A stretch of DNA of 64,000 bases. It comes from Cladosporium sp. IMV 00045 (Eukaryota; Ascomycota; Dothideomycetes; Cladosporiales; Cladosporiaceae). The notes under the pieces are model-generated. The model did no database searches. It saw only the letters and a program-made list of their open reading frames with translations, and was not told the DNA's origin. The stretch lies in contig MSJI02000368.1 in the NCBI GenBank assembly GCA_001931905.2, positions 26,681-90,680 of the forward strand, in the 5' to 3' direction. The translations under genes were made by a program, and so were the position numbers. Shown here piece by piece: positions 20,947 through 33,500 of this stretch (the stretch's first letter is position 1; each line of letters begins with the position of its first letter).

Positions 20947-22101
20947 ATGTCATTCTTCCGGGTTTCTGTCGCACTACTTGCTGTTCTCTTGCAGATCAAT
21001 GAAGCACATGCTCGATTCGCCACACAGGCATCTAGCAATGTTGCTGTTTATTGGGGTATGTCCCAATGTCAGAACTTGGAGACATTCAAATCAAGACATC
21101 TAACATGAGAGCCAGGTCAATCGAGCGGCGGCATGGAGCAAAAGAATCTATCGGAATACTGCGCAGGTTGTTCGAGACCAACATTCCATGAACCCGCAGG
21201 AGGAACTAACATAGCTGCAGATTCGAACATCGATATAATTCCTATGGCTTTTGTGTTCCAGATCTCCACAGGTCTCGGCGGTGAGCCTGTGGTGGACTTC
21301 TCGACACAAAGCAAGGGCTGCGAGCCTTTCAATGGTACCAACCTCATCAACTGCCCGCAAATCGGAAAAGACATCGACACTTGCCACAAGCAGTACAACA
21401 AAACTATTCTCTTGTCTATCGGTGGTGCCACGTACACCGAAGGAGGCTTCCAGTCCGAAGATGCCGCCGTAAAAGGTGCCCATAAGATTTGGGAAACCTT
21501 CGGGCCACGTCAAGATAACTCCACCGCACACCGCCCGTTTGGTGATGCCAGCGTCGACGGCTTTGATTTTGATTTCGAATCCGTGATCATGAACATGGTT
21601 CCCTTCGGACAGACGTTACGCTCTATGATGGATGATCGTACCTCCAAAACAGGCGACAAATACTTTATCACGGCTGCACCGCAATGTCCATACCCTGACG
21701 CTGCGGACCAGGAAATGCTCGACGGCCAAGTCTCTTTCGACGCTGTGTTTGTGCAATTTTACAATAATTTCTGCGGCGTCCAATCCTTCAAGCCCAATGC
21801 CACCAACCAAACGAGCTTCAATCTCGCGACCTGGGACGACTGGGCAAAAACCAAGTCGAAGAACAAAGGTGTCAAAGTCTTCGTTGGTGTGCCAGCGGGA
21901 CCGACAGCGGCTGGAACGGGATACATTCCGGTTGACTCGCTGGCACAAGTGATTGACTATTCGAAAGGCTTCGACAGTTTTGGAGGCGTCATGATGTGGG
22001 ACGCGAGCCAAGCTTATGCCAACCAGGGATTTCTTCCTGGGGTGAAGAGTGCTCTTGGGAAGGTCAAGAGAAGAATGATTAGAGGCATGCGGTGGCGCTG
22101 A
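20947..22101 (+). CDS. secreted GH18 class III-type chitinase
   Basis: Three exons, 20947-21055, 21116-21166 and 21221-22101, give 346 residues. A signal peptide of about 22 residues precedes the (beta/alpha)8 barrel. The first splice gives NVAVYWGQSSGGMEQKNL and the second gives LSEYCADSNIDIIPMAF, both typical of fungal and plant class III chitinases. The substrate motif SIGGAT and the catalytic DGFDFDFES (D-x-x-D-x-D-x-E, acid/base Glu near residue 173) are intact, so hydrolysis of chitin with retention is expected. No chitin-binding module or GPI signal is seen; the C-terminus is basic (KRRMIRGMRWR). The second intron (54 nt, GTTGTT..CTGCAG with CTAAC) keeps the frame open if retained. Confidence 0.93.
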
Positions 22102-22343
22102 ATGAGTGCTGAGTTATAAGCATTGGCGTTCTGGTAGATGATCTTGATTTGGCATTTTGTACTTCGGAATTCTTTAGATACCCTGGATGATTAGGTACTT
22201 AACGTATGTGTCGTTTTTGCAAGTCCGCCCGAATCGCAACAAATGAAACCCGGAGGATCACTGGACGGGATACGGATACTTCCTGATATGGCGACTAATC
22301 CGGAACTACCGACGAACCAACCGGAGGATACTTGTTTCCAATC

Positions 22344-24180
22344 TCAAGTAAATGTTGGCTGACAAACCACGACAGGACCCGTGTATACCTTTCGGGCAAC
22401 AAGAAGGTAATAAATCGTCGCGAACCCCATGACGGCCACGAACATAACCGGGCTCCAATTGAAGTTCTCTGGAGTGACAGGATATTCTGGTGGAATCACC
22501 GCGAAGAACATCAGGTAGAATCCATAAATGGATCCAAGTATGTTGATTGGCAGACCAGCTCGACCTAGAGACCATGCGTAAGGTGGCAGTGGAGGGCCAC
22601 GAAGGCGGCGCCAGATGAGGCAAAGGATTGAGAGCTCGTATGTGAAGGCCAGAGCGAGCACGCCGAGAGAGATGATGGCTTGAAAGGCTACCGTGCTTCC
22701 AAGCACAATTAGTGTGATGAGAACGACAAAAAGGAAGCAGACGGTCAAGGCGTTCTGGGGCGAGCCGCTTCGAGGGTTGACCTTGGCGATCCAGTTCCGG
22801 AAAGGAAAGCCGTCGTCTCGAGCGAAAGCAAAAATCTGGCGCGAAGTGGCGGCCATGAAGTTGAGGACGCTAAGGAATATGCAAACGATCATAATGCTTG
22901 CGAGGGCGACGGCTCCGTTAGTGGAGCCGGTGGAGTTTGCAAAGACTAGAAGGAAAGGGTACGGTGACTCGAGGACGCTGTAGTCCACGAAACAGGCCGA
23001 GTAGACGCAAAGTGTGGTAAAGCTGCCGGTACCCATGATTGTGTAAGCACCGACCATGGCACGTGGGACGATTTTGGATGCATTGCTGCATTCTTCGGCC
23101 ATGTGAACCTGACATCGTCAGCCAGCAGATTGGCCAAAATCACCTGAGAGCAAACTTACCGTGCTGTCGGACCCTAAAAGTGAGAAGAACAGGAGGATCT
23201 GTGAAGAGAGTACCGCCATGACACCATCACTTCCTCCCACGATGGGTTCAAAGCTTTGGAACACAACTGAAGCGCTGTTCTTCGGAGACAACACCAAGAG
23301 AGTGATGACCACAGAAAGAAATACTAGGATCATGTATGCCGCAATGAAGCCCTCCAGTAGTGGAAGATACTTGACCATGTACACGTTGATCAGATACGCC
23401 AGAAATGCCGCACCGACAATGACAAGATAAGAATGCCATGGCTCAGGGTGATAGCTTGGGTGTGCCAGAGCAGCCACTGCGGGTATGATGTCTCCCGGCA
23501 AGAAAATAGACGAGGCGGCGCCGATGAGCCATGCAAGAGCAGAGAGCCAACCTGCGGCAAGGTCAACGATTGTGGGAATTGGGGAGTGCAACCATCACTC
23601 ACCGGAATAGTAACTGAGGAACTTCTGCAGATGCGGCGGAGCGAACTCACTCGTCCAGTGATACTGTCCTCCCGCTGTTGGCGCTCTATTATGTGTCAGC
23701 TCAATCTTGAGATCGTACAAAGATATTGACTTACATCGAAGACATTTCAGCGAGACCAAGAACGATCATCAAGAAACCAAAGAAGTTGCAAATGACTGTG
23801 ACGCATCGTCAGTACAGCCCTCAAATTCACTTGATACGCGATAGACCAACACATGACAATGGCTCCACCTGTACCAGCAGCTGCGATTGCAAACGTGCTA
23901 TTGGTAGGGATGAAAACGAATCCCATCATCACAGCGAGACAGAAGCTGGATATCGAAACGAGGTGAAAATTCCGCTGGACCAAAGATTAGTTGAAGAAGA
24001 TCATCTTCTCCCCAATGTCATCATACATACTCTGAACTCCTGTTTCTTGCCCATACGTCGCATGTCCGCCGAGTCTGCTGGTTGTATCTTGCCAAATGCA
24101 GAGTTGAGATCATCGCCATCACTGCTGGGACTGGACAAACCCCAGCCCTTGTTCTTTGCTTGAAGCTTCTCGGTCTGCAT
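22344..24180 (-). CDS. amino-acid/GABA permease (APC superfamily)
   Basis: Six exons on the minus strand: 24180-24031, 23974-23851, 23795-23735, 23685-23603, 23551-23160 and 23108-22344, giving 524 residues. The joins restore typical permease sequence: GGAIVMFICNFFGFLMIVLG, LAEMSSMAPTAGGQYHW, SEFAPPHLQKFLSY and LLGSDSTVHMAEECSNASK. Further on, FARDDGFPFRNWIAKVNPRS and about twelve helices fit the fungal BAT1/UGA4-like amino-acid transporters of the plasma or vacuolar membrane. The third exon joins through an uncommon GTTGGT donor, chosen because only it gives the conserved MFICNFFGF frame. Substrate is not predictable. It is convergent with the chitinase, whose stop lies 242 bases away. Confidence 0.92.
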
Positions 24181-25697
24181 GATGAGGACTAAAAGAGATG
24201 TTGATTGTCAAGAAAACAGAACGATGCAAAGACTTACAATACGATATCAATACAATATCGCTCCGGGAACGCCAATACTTCATCAAGGAAGAACAAGGTA
24301 ATGCTCCGAGCCGTACTTCTAAGTCCCTTTAGCGAAGCAATTTATTGAACAGCAGAAAGTGCAGGGTGTCACGGCGGAGACGCACCCACGACGCACAGCG
24401 TGTAGGCGAGCATGGATGTGTTGAACCATTGGTGAGAAACAACCCTTGTGCTTCTGCAAGTGCGCCTGGATCAATAAGCATTAGACTGCCGCTAGCCTTC
24501 GTCAAGGACATTAGTTTCCAACAGGCTCGCCGACAGGAAACATCAAGATCAGGGTCTGGAGTGGCCTAGGCAATCGGGGGTGTTGTTGGTGGAAGCCCTC
24601 CATGGGGTCTGTTTCGTAAAGAGAAATGCACGAGCACACAAAATGATGCGTGGTAGCTCAGTTGAACAGCAGGCGGCACTCACGATGCCCTTGAAGCCGA
24701 GAATATTGATGAAGCGGGGTCTGCCAGCCTTACCTGTATATAGCTTCTGTTTTCTCCCTGAAGGCTCGGAATCCTATGGCGTGGGACGAGTACCGATTCG
24801 AAAGACGTCAGGTCCAATAAAGCTTCTTGCATGGAGATATCGCGGCACTTATCCATATGGCAGCCCAGGTAGTACCATTTAAAGTTAGGAGGTAAGGCGG
24901 AACATCAAACACATAAGATAAACCTTAGCAACCCTCCGTGTAGTTCAAAGTCAAAAGGCTTGCGTGTACGGCGTCGCTTCAGACTTGGCATCTATATCTC
25001 CTAGCGATCCTTCGTCCATTTCAAAGAGCATAAAAGAAGTCGGCCCCTCTCGCCAGACTTGAACCGAACACATTTAGCCTGGCATGATTCAACATGCCTG
25101 CTATGTTCGGCATTGGACTCCAATCGGCTGTCTGCCGACTGCTAACCCTACAGAAGACCGCAAGACCAGTCTTTCGTCTATGGATCCATGCATTCTGCTC
25201 GACCGCTCGCTTCGTATCAGAACATGTAAATTTTTCGAGACGAGAATATTAAAGTCGGGTGAAGTGGAGCGAAATTGGACTTTGAAGCTCCATGCACACG
25301 CCTAAGAGACCCTCCCACGTCCTGCAACGGCTTACATGTGCTTACATGCTCTGCTGTGATGTTGGCGAGCCATACAAAACTCGCGCTGGCGGAAAGGGAA
25401 GCCATTGGGACGCCAAAATTCCATCTGAGTTGAAATTCAACTGCAACTGCAAGATAAAAATGTTATATGCAGTGGGTGATTTGCAACCCCTCTTGCCACC
25501 TTTCTCATGCGTGGAGACTCGCAACCGACATCAGCCAACGCCGCACTCAACGACTCCATAACCAAATCGGACGCAGAATTCACGCGATCGAATGCTTGCT
25601 AGCAATCAAAGCGACGCTTGGCTTCGTGCCTCTCTCGGGTGGCCCCTAGTGTGTACAAACTCATTTGAGGGACCAGCGCCTCTTCGGGGCCTTTGCA
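24181..25697. other. intergenic, no gene recognised
   Basis: About 1.5 kb between divergent genes. Small ORFs only. At 24651-24672 GTGGTAGCTCAGTTG resembles a tRNA D-arm half but no matching anticodon and T arms follow. Confidence 0.5.
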
Positions 25698-27066
25698 ATG
25701 CTGTTTCGCTGGGTTGATAACAAAGGCTCATTGTGCCTTCCCCATGTAAAGATTTGATTTCGTTGCCTCTATCTAGTCGCTGCTTGTTGTGAGAAGATCT
25801 ATGGTGTCATTCCTCAGCAACCGATATTCAAACCGACGATCAACCCGGACGACCATGGAGCCAAAGTTGTTCTTTGCGGCGCTTTGTTGATATCACCCAT
25901 GTTCATGATGAGCGCTGTCAACATCTATAACCGGATCAGAGCGAAGACACTGCTAGCGATTGACAGTATTTTGAGTTTATTGGCGACGGTTCGTCTCTCG
26001 ATGTGTCTGCAGAATGACCTGATTAACAATTGTTGATAGATTATGACACTAGCGACTTATGCAACATTCGTTCACGCAAAGAACCTCGGATTCGGCAAAC
26101 ACACCATTGCTCTGGGCGAACCGCAACTGCAGGCAATCAGAAACGTGAGATCTACTTCAAACGATAGCACACCATATAGCAAGACGCTAACCTCCTCGCA
26201 AGACGATCCTGACAGCGATACTCATTCTCTTTGTTGCTCAAGCCTTCGCAGCGTTGGCCTATAATTCGATGGCCAGAAAACTTGCTCGGAGTCAAAAGTT
26301 CACCAGAGTAATCGTCGCCTTCTCGACTGGTATCGCAGTCTGGGCATTGGCGAATATCATTGTCATCAGTGTCAGTATTGCAACAGACGCAACTTAAACT
26401 CTGATACAAGCTGCAGTACATCTTCTTCGTAACATCCGCCGTACTTTCAATATGCATCACAATAGTGCAATTGGCTGCTTTCTTGTGGATAGTATGGAAC
26501 ACATCAGTATGTCTGTCCGTCAAAATCCGCTGGTCGGTTTCACTTGGGCTGTTCCTCCCGTACGTGCTCTCCCCATACACCCGATGCGCACACATTAAAC
26601 CAATAGCTGAGGTAAACCAACTCACAGCATCCTAACAACAACAATCATCCTACGCCTAGTCAGAATTCCGACCGACATCTTCACCTCAGACTGGACTTTC
26701 ACCCTCGTCCCCACCACCATCCTCTTTTTAGTCGAAGTCTTCCTATCGGTAATGAATTTGCTCGCTCCAAGCCTGCCTGTATTCTTCGATCAAACTAGTA
26801 CTGGCGGCCTCTACTTCCGACCAGACGACAACCCGCGAACGACAACCTATTCGTCGTCCGCGCAGCCATCTCGAACTGCTGCTAGCAAGCCCAGCATAAG
26901 GACGAGAAATGCTATAATTAATACCGCGAAGGATGGGGACGAGGCTGTGGAGTCGGTGCAGATGGTGAATGGATTTTCATCTTCGGTTAGGAAGGAGCGG
27001 GATCTAAGGCGGGCGAGCTTTGATAGCGACGCCATTCTCGTGAGAAAATCGGTTGAGGTCAATTGA
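25698..27066 (+). CDS. integral membrane protein with about seven TM helices, family uncertain
   Basis: Six exons proposed: 25698-25745, 25794-25988, 26040-26144, 26203-26370, 26417-26559 and 26628-27066, totalling 365 residues in one frame. Introns are 46-68 nt with GT..AG ends. Helices are visible in VVLCGALLISPMFMMSAVN, AIDSILSLLATIMTLATYAT, TILTAILILFVAQAFAALAY, VIVAFSTGIAVWALANIIVI, YIFFVTSAVLSICITIVQLA, a P-ILTTTIILRLVRIP segment and LVPTTILFLVEVFLSVMNLL. The C-terminal ~100 residues are hydrophilic and Ser/Thr/Arg-rich, so probably cytoplasmic. The layout resembles fungal PTH11-like or other rhodopsin-fold membrane proteins, but I do not recognise a diagnostic motif. The first exon (16 residues) is the weakest part; exons 2-6 are well supported by frame continuity. 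Confidence 0.68.
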
Positions 27067-27515
27067 GATGGGTGCTTGACGAGCGTGGGAAGTACTCCGG
27101 TTACTGCACCGCTCTAGTTCGTAAGTCCATGGACACGTCAAAACTACCCACCAGATATATCGGCTGACAATGGTGTAATGTTACAATGTACCTTGATCGA
27201 AACCTAGACAGCCATATTGTGTATAGGCTGAAGTTTGACCGTGACCAAGTAGATATATCCGAATGTTGTCCATAAGAGGCTCATTACGTTGCTTGATATA
27301 GTCAGCGCTTGAGTCGACATACCAGTATGGAGATTTGTGAGCAGTGAGTGACACAAAGCACACTGTATTCATGGAAAGACGCGCATCATGAAAACGAAGA
27401 AACACTGGCACGGTGGAAGAGAAACCAGTCGACACGACGGAACGCCTACTCCTTGCCCAACGCCGAAACCCAGAAAGTAACGCCATCCCCGCCATTCTAG
27501 TCAAAACGACACGTC
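27067..27515. other. intergenic between convergent genes
   Basis: The membrane-protein gene and the aspartic protease are convergent here. Should contain both 3' UTRs. Nothing else recognised. Confidence 0.5.
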
Positions 27516-29031
27516 CTACTCATTCCAAGTCAAGCCATAATACTGCCTCCCCGCAAACCTCATCCAATTCGCCCCGACGTCGAAAACACACAACACAGAC
27601 TTCATCCACACGTCTCCCAAGATCCACAACCCGCCATGATTGCCTTGCACGCCACTAATGCACGTATCCGCACCAGTGCGCATGATCATATCATCCGGAT
27701 TGACGAGGAAAATCTTGCCGGCGACGCTGACGCCAAAATCGGGCGGGACGCTCTCGCAGGGGACTTCGAACAGGCCGGTGTCCTCGTTCTTGCTGCCGGG
27801 GGGATCGAAGAGCTGGGCGGTTTGCGAGGCGAGGTCGTCGCTGACGTAGACGAGGGTGGTGCCGGAGTCGACGATGGCGTTGACGGCGGTGCTGTTGGCG
27901 TTTTTGGGGTCGCGGGGGCCTTTCAGCGGCGTTTTGCGTGGGTTCAGCCGCGCATTGGGGATGGTGGCGTATTGCGCTGAGAAGTCTTTGGAGAGCGCCC
28001 AGCCGTCTACGAGGATTGTGTAGAATTGGTACTCGAGCTCGCCGGTGGCTGTGTTGAGTCGCACGGGTATGAGAGGTACGGAGATCCATGTTGGTCCGAT
28101 GGGGATGTCTGGAATGCCTCCTAATGCCATGAGGCCGCCGTTGCCTGTGAGCATGGGGTCTCGTGTCAAAGCCATGCTGAAGACAGGGTCGGTAAGGTTG
28201 TTTCGCCACATGCTGTCAAAAAGCGTATCGTAGTTCACGGCTTTGCCGGCAACGGCTGTCTTTGGATCGTCGCCGATGTACATGGATGTGAGCGTGCGAT
28301 AGGCAAAGCCTACCAGACCAGAGGAAACTCCGTCACCGTACCAGGCGGCATAATCAACGCGGCCGAACTCTTGATCATCGACCGTGATTCCACCCATGGT
28401 GAAAGTATCAAACCCCATATGTCCGTTGAGTGTTTCTCCGTCGGCGTAAGAGAGGTTAAGAGTCCGTTGGGGATAGACGCGGTAATTGGGCGAGAGGCTC
28501 GGGTCGTAAAGAGGGCCGAAGTAGCAGGCCGCCTCTTCAATTTGTTCGTCTGTGACAGGATCATAGCATTCGAAGTCCTTTGTTGCTAGCCATGGATCTG
28601 AGCTGCCCGTGTCAATGACCACTTTAAAGTCTTGGCCGCCAATAGTGATCGGTGACAGAAAGACGCTGCCGCCAGCAATGGCAAGCATCTCCACGGTGCC
28701 ATACTAAATCTCTATGTCAGTAGCTGCGATTTCCACCCGGGAGCGGAATTTGTACCTGTTTTATCCGCGAATAATGCGGGTCCTCTCCTGCAGCTTGAGC
28801 TCGTATCGCGTTGACATACAGAGAGCTCAGAGAGCTACCATTCCCCCTTTCCAACTTGATCACATGGTCACTTATGTGTAAAGGACTGTATGAATCCGAA
28901 GGCTCATCGATAGCAATCCTACTGACCACGAAGCCGCCTGGAGGTAGGTCTCTGGGCATACGCGGGCCTCTACCTCTCAGAGCTCGAGTCCACGATGCGA
29001 AGAGAAGGAGTAGGAGAGCGGGCAGAGCCAT
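27516..29031 (-). CDS. secreted pepsin-like aspartic protease (A1 family)
   Basis: Two exons on the minus strand, 29031-28756 and 28703-27516, separated by a 52-nt intron, give 487 residues. The start at 29031 puts a signal peptide first (MALPALLLLLFASWTRALRG); an upstream in-frame start would bury it. A propeptide of about 70 residues follows. Both catalytic motifs are present: VVIDTGSSDPW (Asp near residue 123) and AIVDSGTTLVY (Asp near 371). The flap-like YADGETLNG region and the C-terminal LGDVWMKSVLCVFDVGANW complete the A1 fold. There is no GPI signal, so secretion into the medium or vacuole is expected. Several N-x-S/T sites are present. The subclass is uncertain; it is longer than the ~400 residues of classical fungal pepsins because of inserts between the two lobes. 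Confidence 0.93.
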
Positions 29032-30525
29032 TGCGTGGCTACCGCCTTCACAGGCGTCCGTATTGCGGCAAGAACTGGATAATTTCGCGGTTCGAAGTGG
29101 TGATGTCTTTGATAATCGAGAGTTAGTCAAACAACACACGTTCTGAGACTGGGATGTACAGTATTGACTTAGAATGGCCTGACAACCAAGGCGCAGCAGC
29201 GACGGAGTCTAGACAAGCTAGGCGCCATTGTTGATGGTGAGAGTGCATGCCAGCTGTCGGTAAGAATCGCTTCGTTGGCCCAGATCCTGGAATGCTGCAA
29301 GGTTGATAACTTGCCGTACGCCTGGGACGAAATTCTTCAAATCATTGGTAGACCGTCACCAAGACTTTATGTTACATTCGCGACATTGTACTTTCGAAAC
29401 CAACTGTCATGTACAGTAGATGTCGGGGGTCAAATAATCAGCACTGCTGGCGCTGGTGGGACAAGGTCTGAAGTGCTTGCTCGCTTGCTTGACTACCGCA
29501 AGTCAGTTTCGCGTACCTTTCTCGAATGACCTATGGCTGACATAGATTTTGCAAGCAAGCGGCTGTTCCAGACGAAGGTGCTGGATTAAACTGCTGAGCA
29601 TACGTGAAAGATTTTTCCTATCCCTACCGTTCAGTTTGCGAAGATCCAGATCAAAGCTGACCACGGTTGGCGAGATTACTTCCATTGCGAGTCCTGTTGG
29701 TATATGGTGTCCGTTAGTTGCACACAAGGTTGTCTGATTTGCCTTGACCGCGGGTGGTGGACTGCGGACAACGTGAAGTTGGCTTTGAGAGCTTGAAGGT
29801 GGTGTCTCAGCATACAGGCAGATGATATCCAAGACATCAGCACATGGATGGATGATTGGCGAAGGGTTACCCGAGCGTGCTAATGCAGGACATTCGACTC
29901 TAGCCGCAGGTTAAGGTGGCCGTTGATGCGAACTCTCCCAGCACGAGGCGCCTCCGGGCGTGGGCGAGCATCTTGCTGTTGATTGGCCTACAGCCGTGAC
30001 ATCAACCATCCCACCAAGCTCGATACATGTATCACCGAGGGGTCTATGAAATGACTGATCAATCGACACGCGTCAACAACTCCTCCTCCTCCCTCGACTC
30101 TTGACTATATCGACGACATACTCCCTATCTCATTGACTCTACTCGTGTTCTTTCGGCTTCCGTCCTCAGCCAACAGACCGGCGAACAAAGCCGGCGCACA
30201 TCATCATTGCCACCCGCAAGCCGAACAACGACTTATCGCAACCACTGCCGCACTTTCAGTCACCCGTGCCGCCACCCACTACCGCCCCTCGACCGCACTT
30301 CGACCGTACCCTTTGCGCTCCGTCATACAATTCCGACAACGACTGCGCGCGCCTGAAGACAGATACCGTTCATCCAACCTCGCCCACTTCCTTTCGGAGA
30401 TAGTCCTCCAGGCTTCGCCTTCCGCGCCTTTAAACACGCCGTGCCCTCCGAGGACACAGCCAGGCGCATCAGCGTGAGCCCTACCAGGACCATCTTCCAG
30501 GCCAAGAGTCGCCCTACAACGATCT
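29032..30525. other. intergenic between divergent genes
   Basis: About 1.5 kb upstream of both the protease and the ankyrin/RCC1/BTB gene. The last 400 bases are C-rich and probably 5' leader. No gene, tRNA or repeat recognised. Confidence 0.5.
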
Positions 30526-33500
30526 ATGAGCAGCCATCTGTGGAAAGCCTACTATGAAGACGATGTCGATTCCTTTCGGCAGCTGTTGGAGGCCTCGATT
30601 GCCAACGCCAGGCAAATCGGGGTAAGAGGTGGAGCAGGAGGAGGAATGAATTCGTTTGTGGGAAGTCCAGGAGGACTGAGCACCAGTCCGACCATGGTAG
30701 CGAAGACTAGGAAACAATCAGGACACGGAGTGAATGGTATAGCAAGCGGCATCACCTTTACAAAGGCGGAGATAAATTTTAGGGACGCCAACGGCTTGAC
30801 CATATTGCACCACGCAGCTTCTTCTTCAGAGGAGAACGCGGTTGCATTTGCGACAGCACTCATCGATCACCCGTTGATTGACCTGTACGCACAGGATTAT
30901 GAGAATGGCTGGACAGCATTGCATCGAGCCTTCTATTTTGGCAATATCTCGATCGCGCGCATGATCCTGGAGCGTGATGTTGGCGATGCGCTTGGAAAAA
31001 CCACCGGTCATGTTCAGCAAACAGTCGGTCTGATCAAAGTGAAGGATCGTGAGGGACACGGTCCGTTCGGTCTTTACGCTGCAACGATTAAAGACCGAAC
31101 TCTTCACCCAGATATTATCAGAAATGACCACGCCGATTCAGAGGGCAGCGATGACGAAGATGGGCGAATGGATGCCGACGATGATGAAGAGCACCGGAGA
31201 CATCACCATGTGTCTTATGCGCAGATTGACGGCGACGAGCTCTACACATTCGGCAGCAACAGGAATGTGTCTCTTGGGTTTGGAGACGAGGACGACAGGC
31301 AGTTCCCAGAGCGCATTACACTTCGACGACCAGAGCACCTCCTGAGACGCTTCTATCGTGAACACCTCAAACAGCTGGACAAAACTTGGTCTGCTCATGA
31401 CACAGCTTACGAGTCTCAAGTTTGGCTAGCTAAAAGCACGCCCGTTGAAGAGATCCCCTGGATCATTAGGTCAAAGCCTGTGATCATCCAGGATGTCCTC
31501 ATGGCCAAGCTCCACACTGCCGTGCTCACTACAGATCCAGAGTCGAACCTTAATATGTGCGGACATGGCCAGGGAGGTAGACTCGGTGCTGGTGATGAAC
31601 GCACGAGGTACAACTTCGTATGTATCGAGGGAGGTGCATTGGCAGGCAAGAAGATTGCAACTGTTGCACTTGGACAAAATCACACCCTCGCGGTATCCAG
31701 CGAAGGCGAAATTTTCAGCTGGGGAAACAATGGATTTGGTCAGCTTGGCTACAGTCTGCCAAAGACGTCCAGGAACGACGAGGACCCAATCAGCGCTGTT
31801 CCTCAGCAAATCTTCGGACCTCTAAAGCGTGAGACCATCACTGGCATTGCTGCTTCTCGCATCCATTCAGTTGCATTCACTGGATCTTCACTCTTCACTT
31901 TCGGCAAGAATGAAGGGCAACTCGGTATCGTTGACTCCGATGCGCGTTCTCTTGAGATGCAAATCACACCTCGCAAGGTGGCCGCTTCACTTTTCACATC
32001 GCCCATTTCCAGCGTCTCCGCGATTGACAAAGCTACCATTTGCCTACTTGAAAATCATGATGTTTGGATCTTCGCCAATTTCGGCTACGCCAAGGTCACG
32101 TTCCCTCTCGAGGGGTTCTCCAACCACTTTCTCAAGCAGAGCTTCCTTGTCACCACTTACGACAATGCACCGAACAAGATCGTCAAAGTCACCGCAGGCG
32201 GAGACACCGTGTGTGCGCTTTCTAGTCGAGGCGAGATCTTTACTCTTTCCGTTGCGCAGCGACCAGGGAATCAGTCTTCTTCGACAACCAACCCGACCAA
32301 GATTCGTGGCGCTGTCAGCCAGCCCACATGTGTTTGGTCGCTCAAGACGGGGAATATGGCAGCTCGCGATGTGGGTGTCGACGCAGATGGCTCGATTGTT
32401 TTGTCTACCGAAGAAGGCAGCGTCTGGAAACGAACAAAGCGCGCCAAAATCAAGGACGCCACTGCATCTGGAACAGGCGAATACAAACCAAAGGACTACA
32501 AGTTCTCGCGCATTCCCGGCTTGACTCGGGTGCTTGCTGTCAGAGCTTCCGCTTACGGCGCATATGCTGCCGTGAGAAGAGACTGCGATGTCACAAAGAC
32601 GCAGGTGACTGTTGAAGACTCAACACTCTGCAAAGACTATTTGCCTCTATTCGCGCTACGTCCGCTTGCCACACGACAAGAGCAAGACGAGATGAACGCA
32701 GAAGATAGGCCTCGTTTCTGGCAAGGCAACCGTAAGCCTGACGAGATGACAATGCTTACGCGTGCGATCATTCAGGGCAAGTATGTGGAAAAGGATCTTA
32801 TCGATGTCTGCGAAAGGGCATTGAATGATGAATCTGCAAAGTACGATGCTGTCTTGACTACGACGACATCGGATCTGCGAATTCCTGTGCATCGCTTTTT
32901 GCTCGCAGGACGGAGTAGAGTGCTTCGACGAGGTCTCAAAGAGTTGAGCGGGGGCCTTCCATTCGCCATACCTGATGTGGTCACCAGCCATCTTGATGAG
33001 CAAGGCCGCGCCGTCATCGCTTTCCAAGGCGCCGATATCCTGACTCTTCTGGATTTGGCAATGTATCTCTACAGTGATCAGATCATCAAGTTCTGGACGA
33101 CGCATAAGATGAATCTTGAGGCGGCTAAAAGGCACACCAACGGTGTTCGCGGGGAGATGATGAAGATCTCTTCAAAACTAGAGCTCGTGAGGCTCGAGCC
33201 AGCTGTGCGCCAGATGTCGAAGCCTCAGCCTTGTCTAGACATGGATTTTGAGGTCGCCTTCCGAGACCCATATTTCTTCGAAGACGGCGACATGATCGTG
33301 CAATTAGAAGATGGCGAAGTGCGTGCACACAGTGTGCCACTCTGTGCTCGCTGCCCGTTCTTCGAGGGTCTCTTCATGGGCCGAGCTGGTGGCCGATGGT
33401 TGGCAGGACGAGACGAAGAAGACGTCACCGTCGATCTCACACACATCACAACAGACACTTTCAATTTAGTTCTTCGCCATCTCTACGCCAACACAGGAGC

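Noticed and set aside
24645..24720. tRNA-like D-arm sequence
   Set aside because: GTGGTAGCTCAGTTG matches half a tRNA, but acceptor, anticodon and T arms cannot be folded from the flanks.
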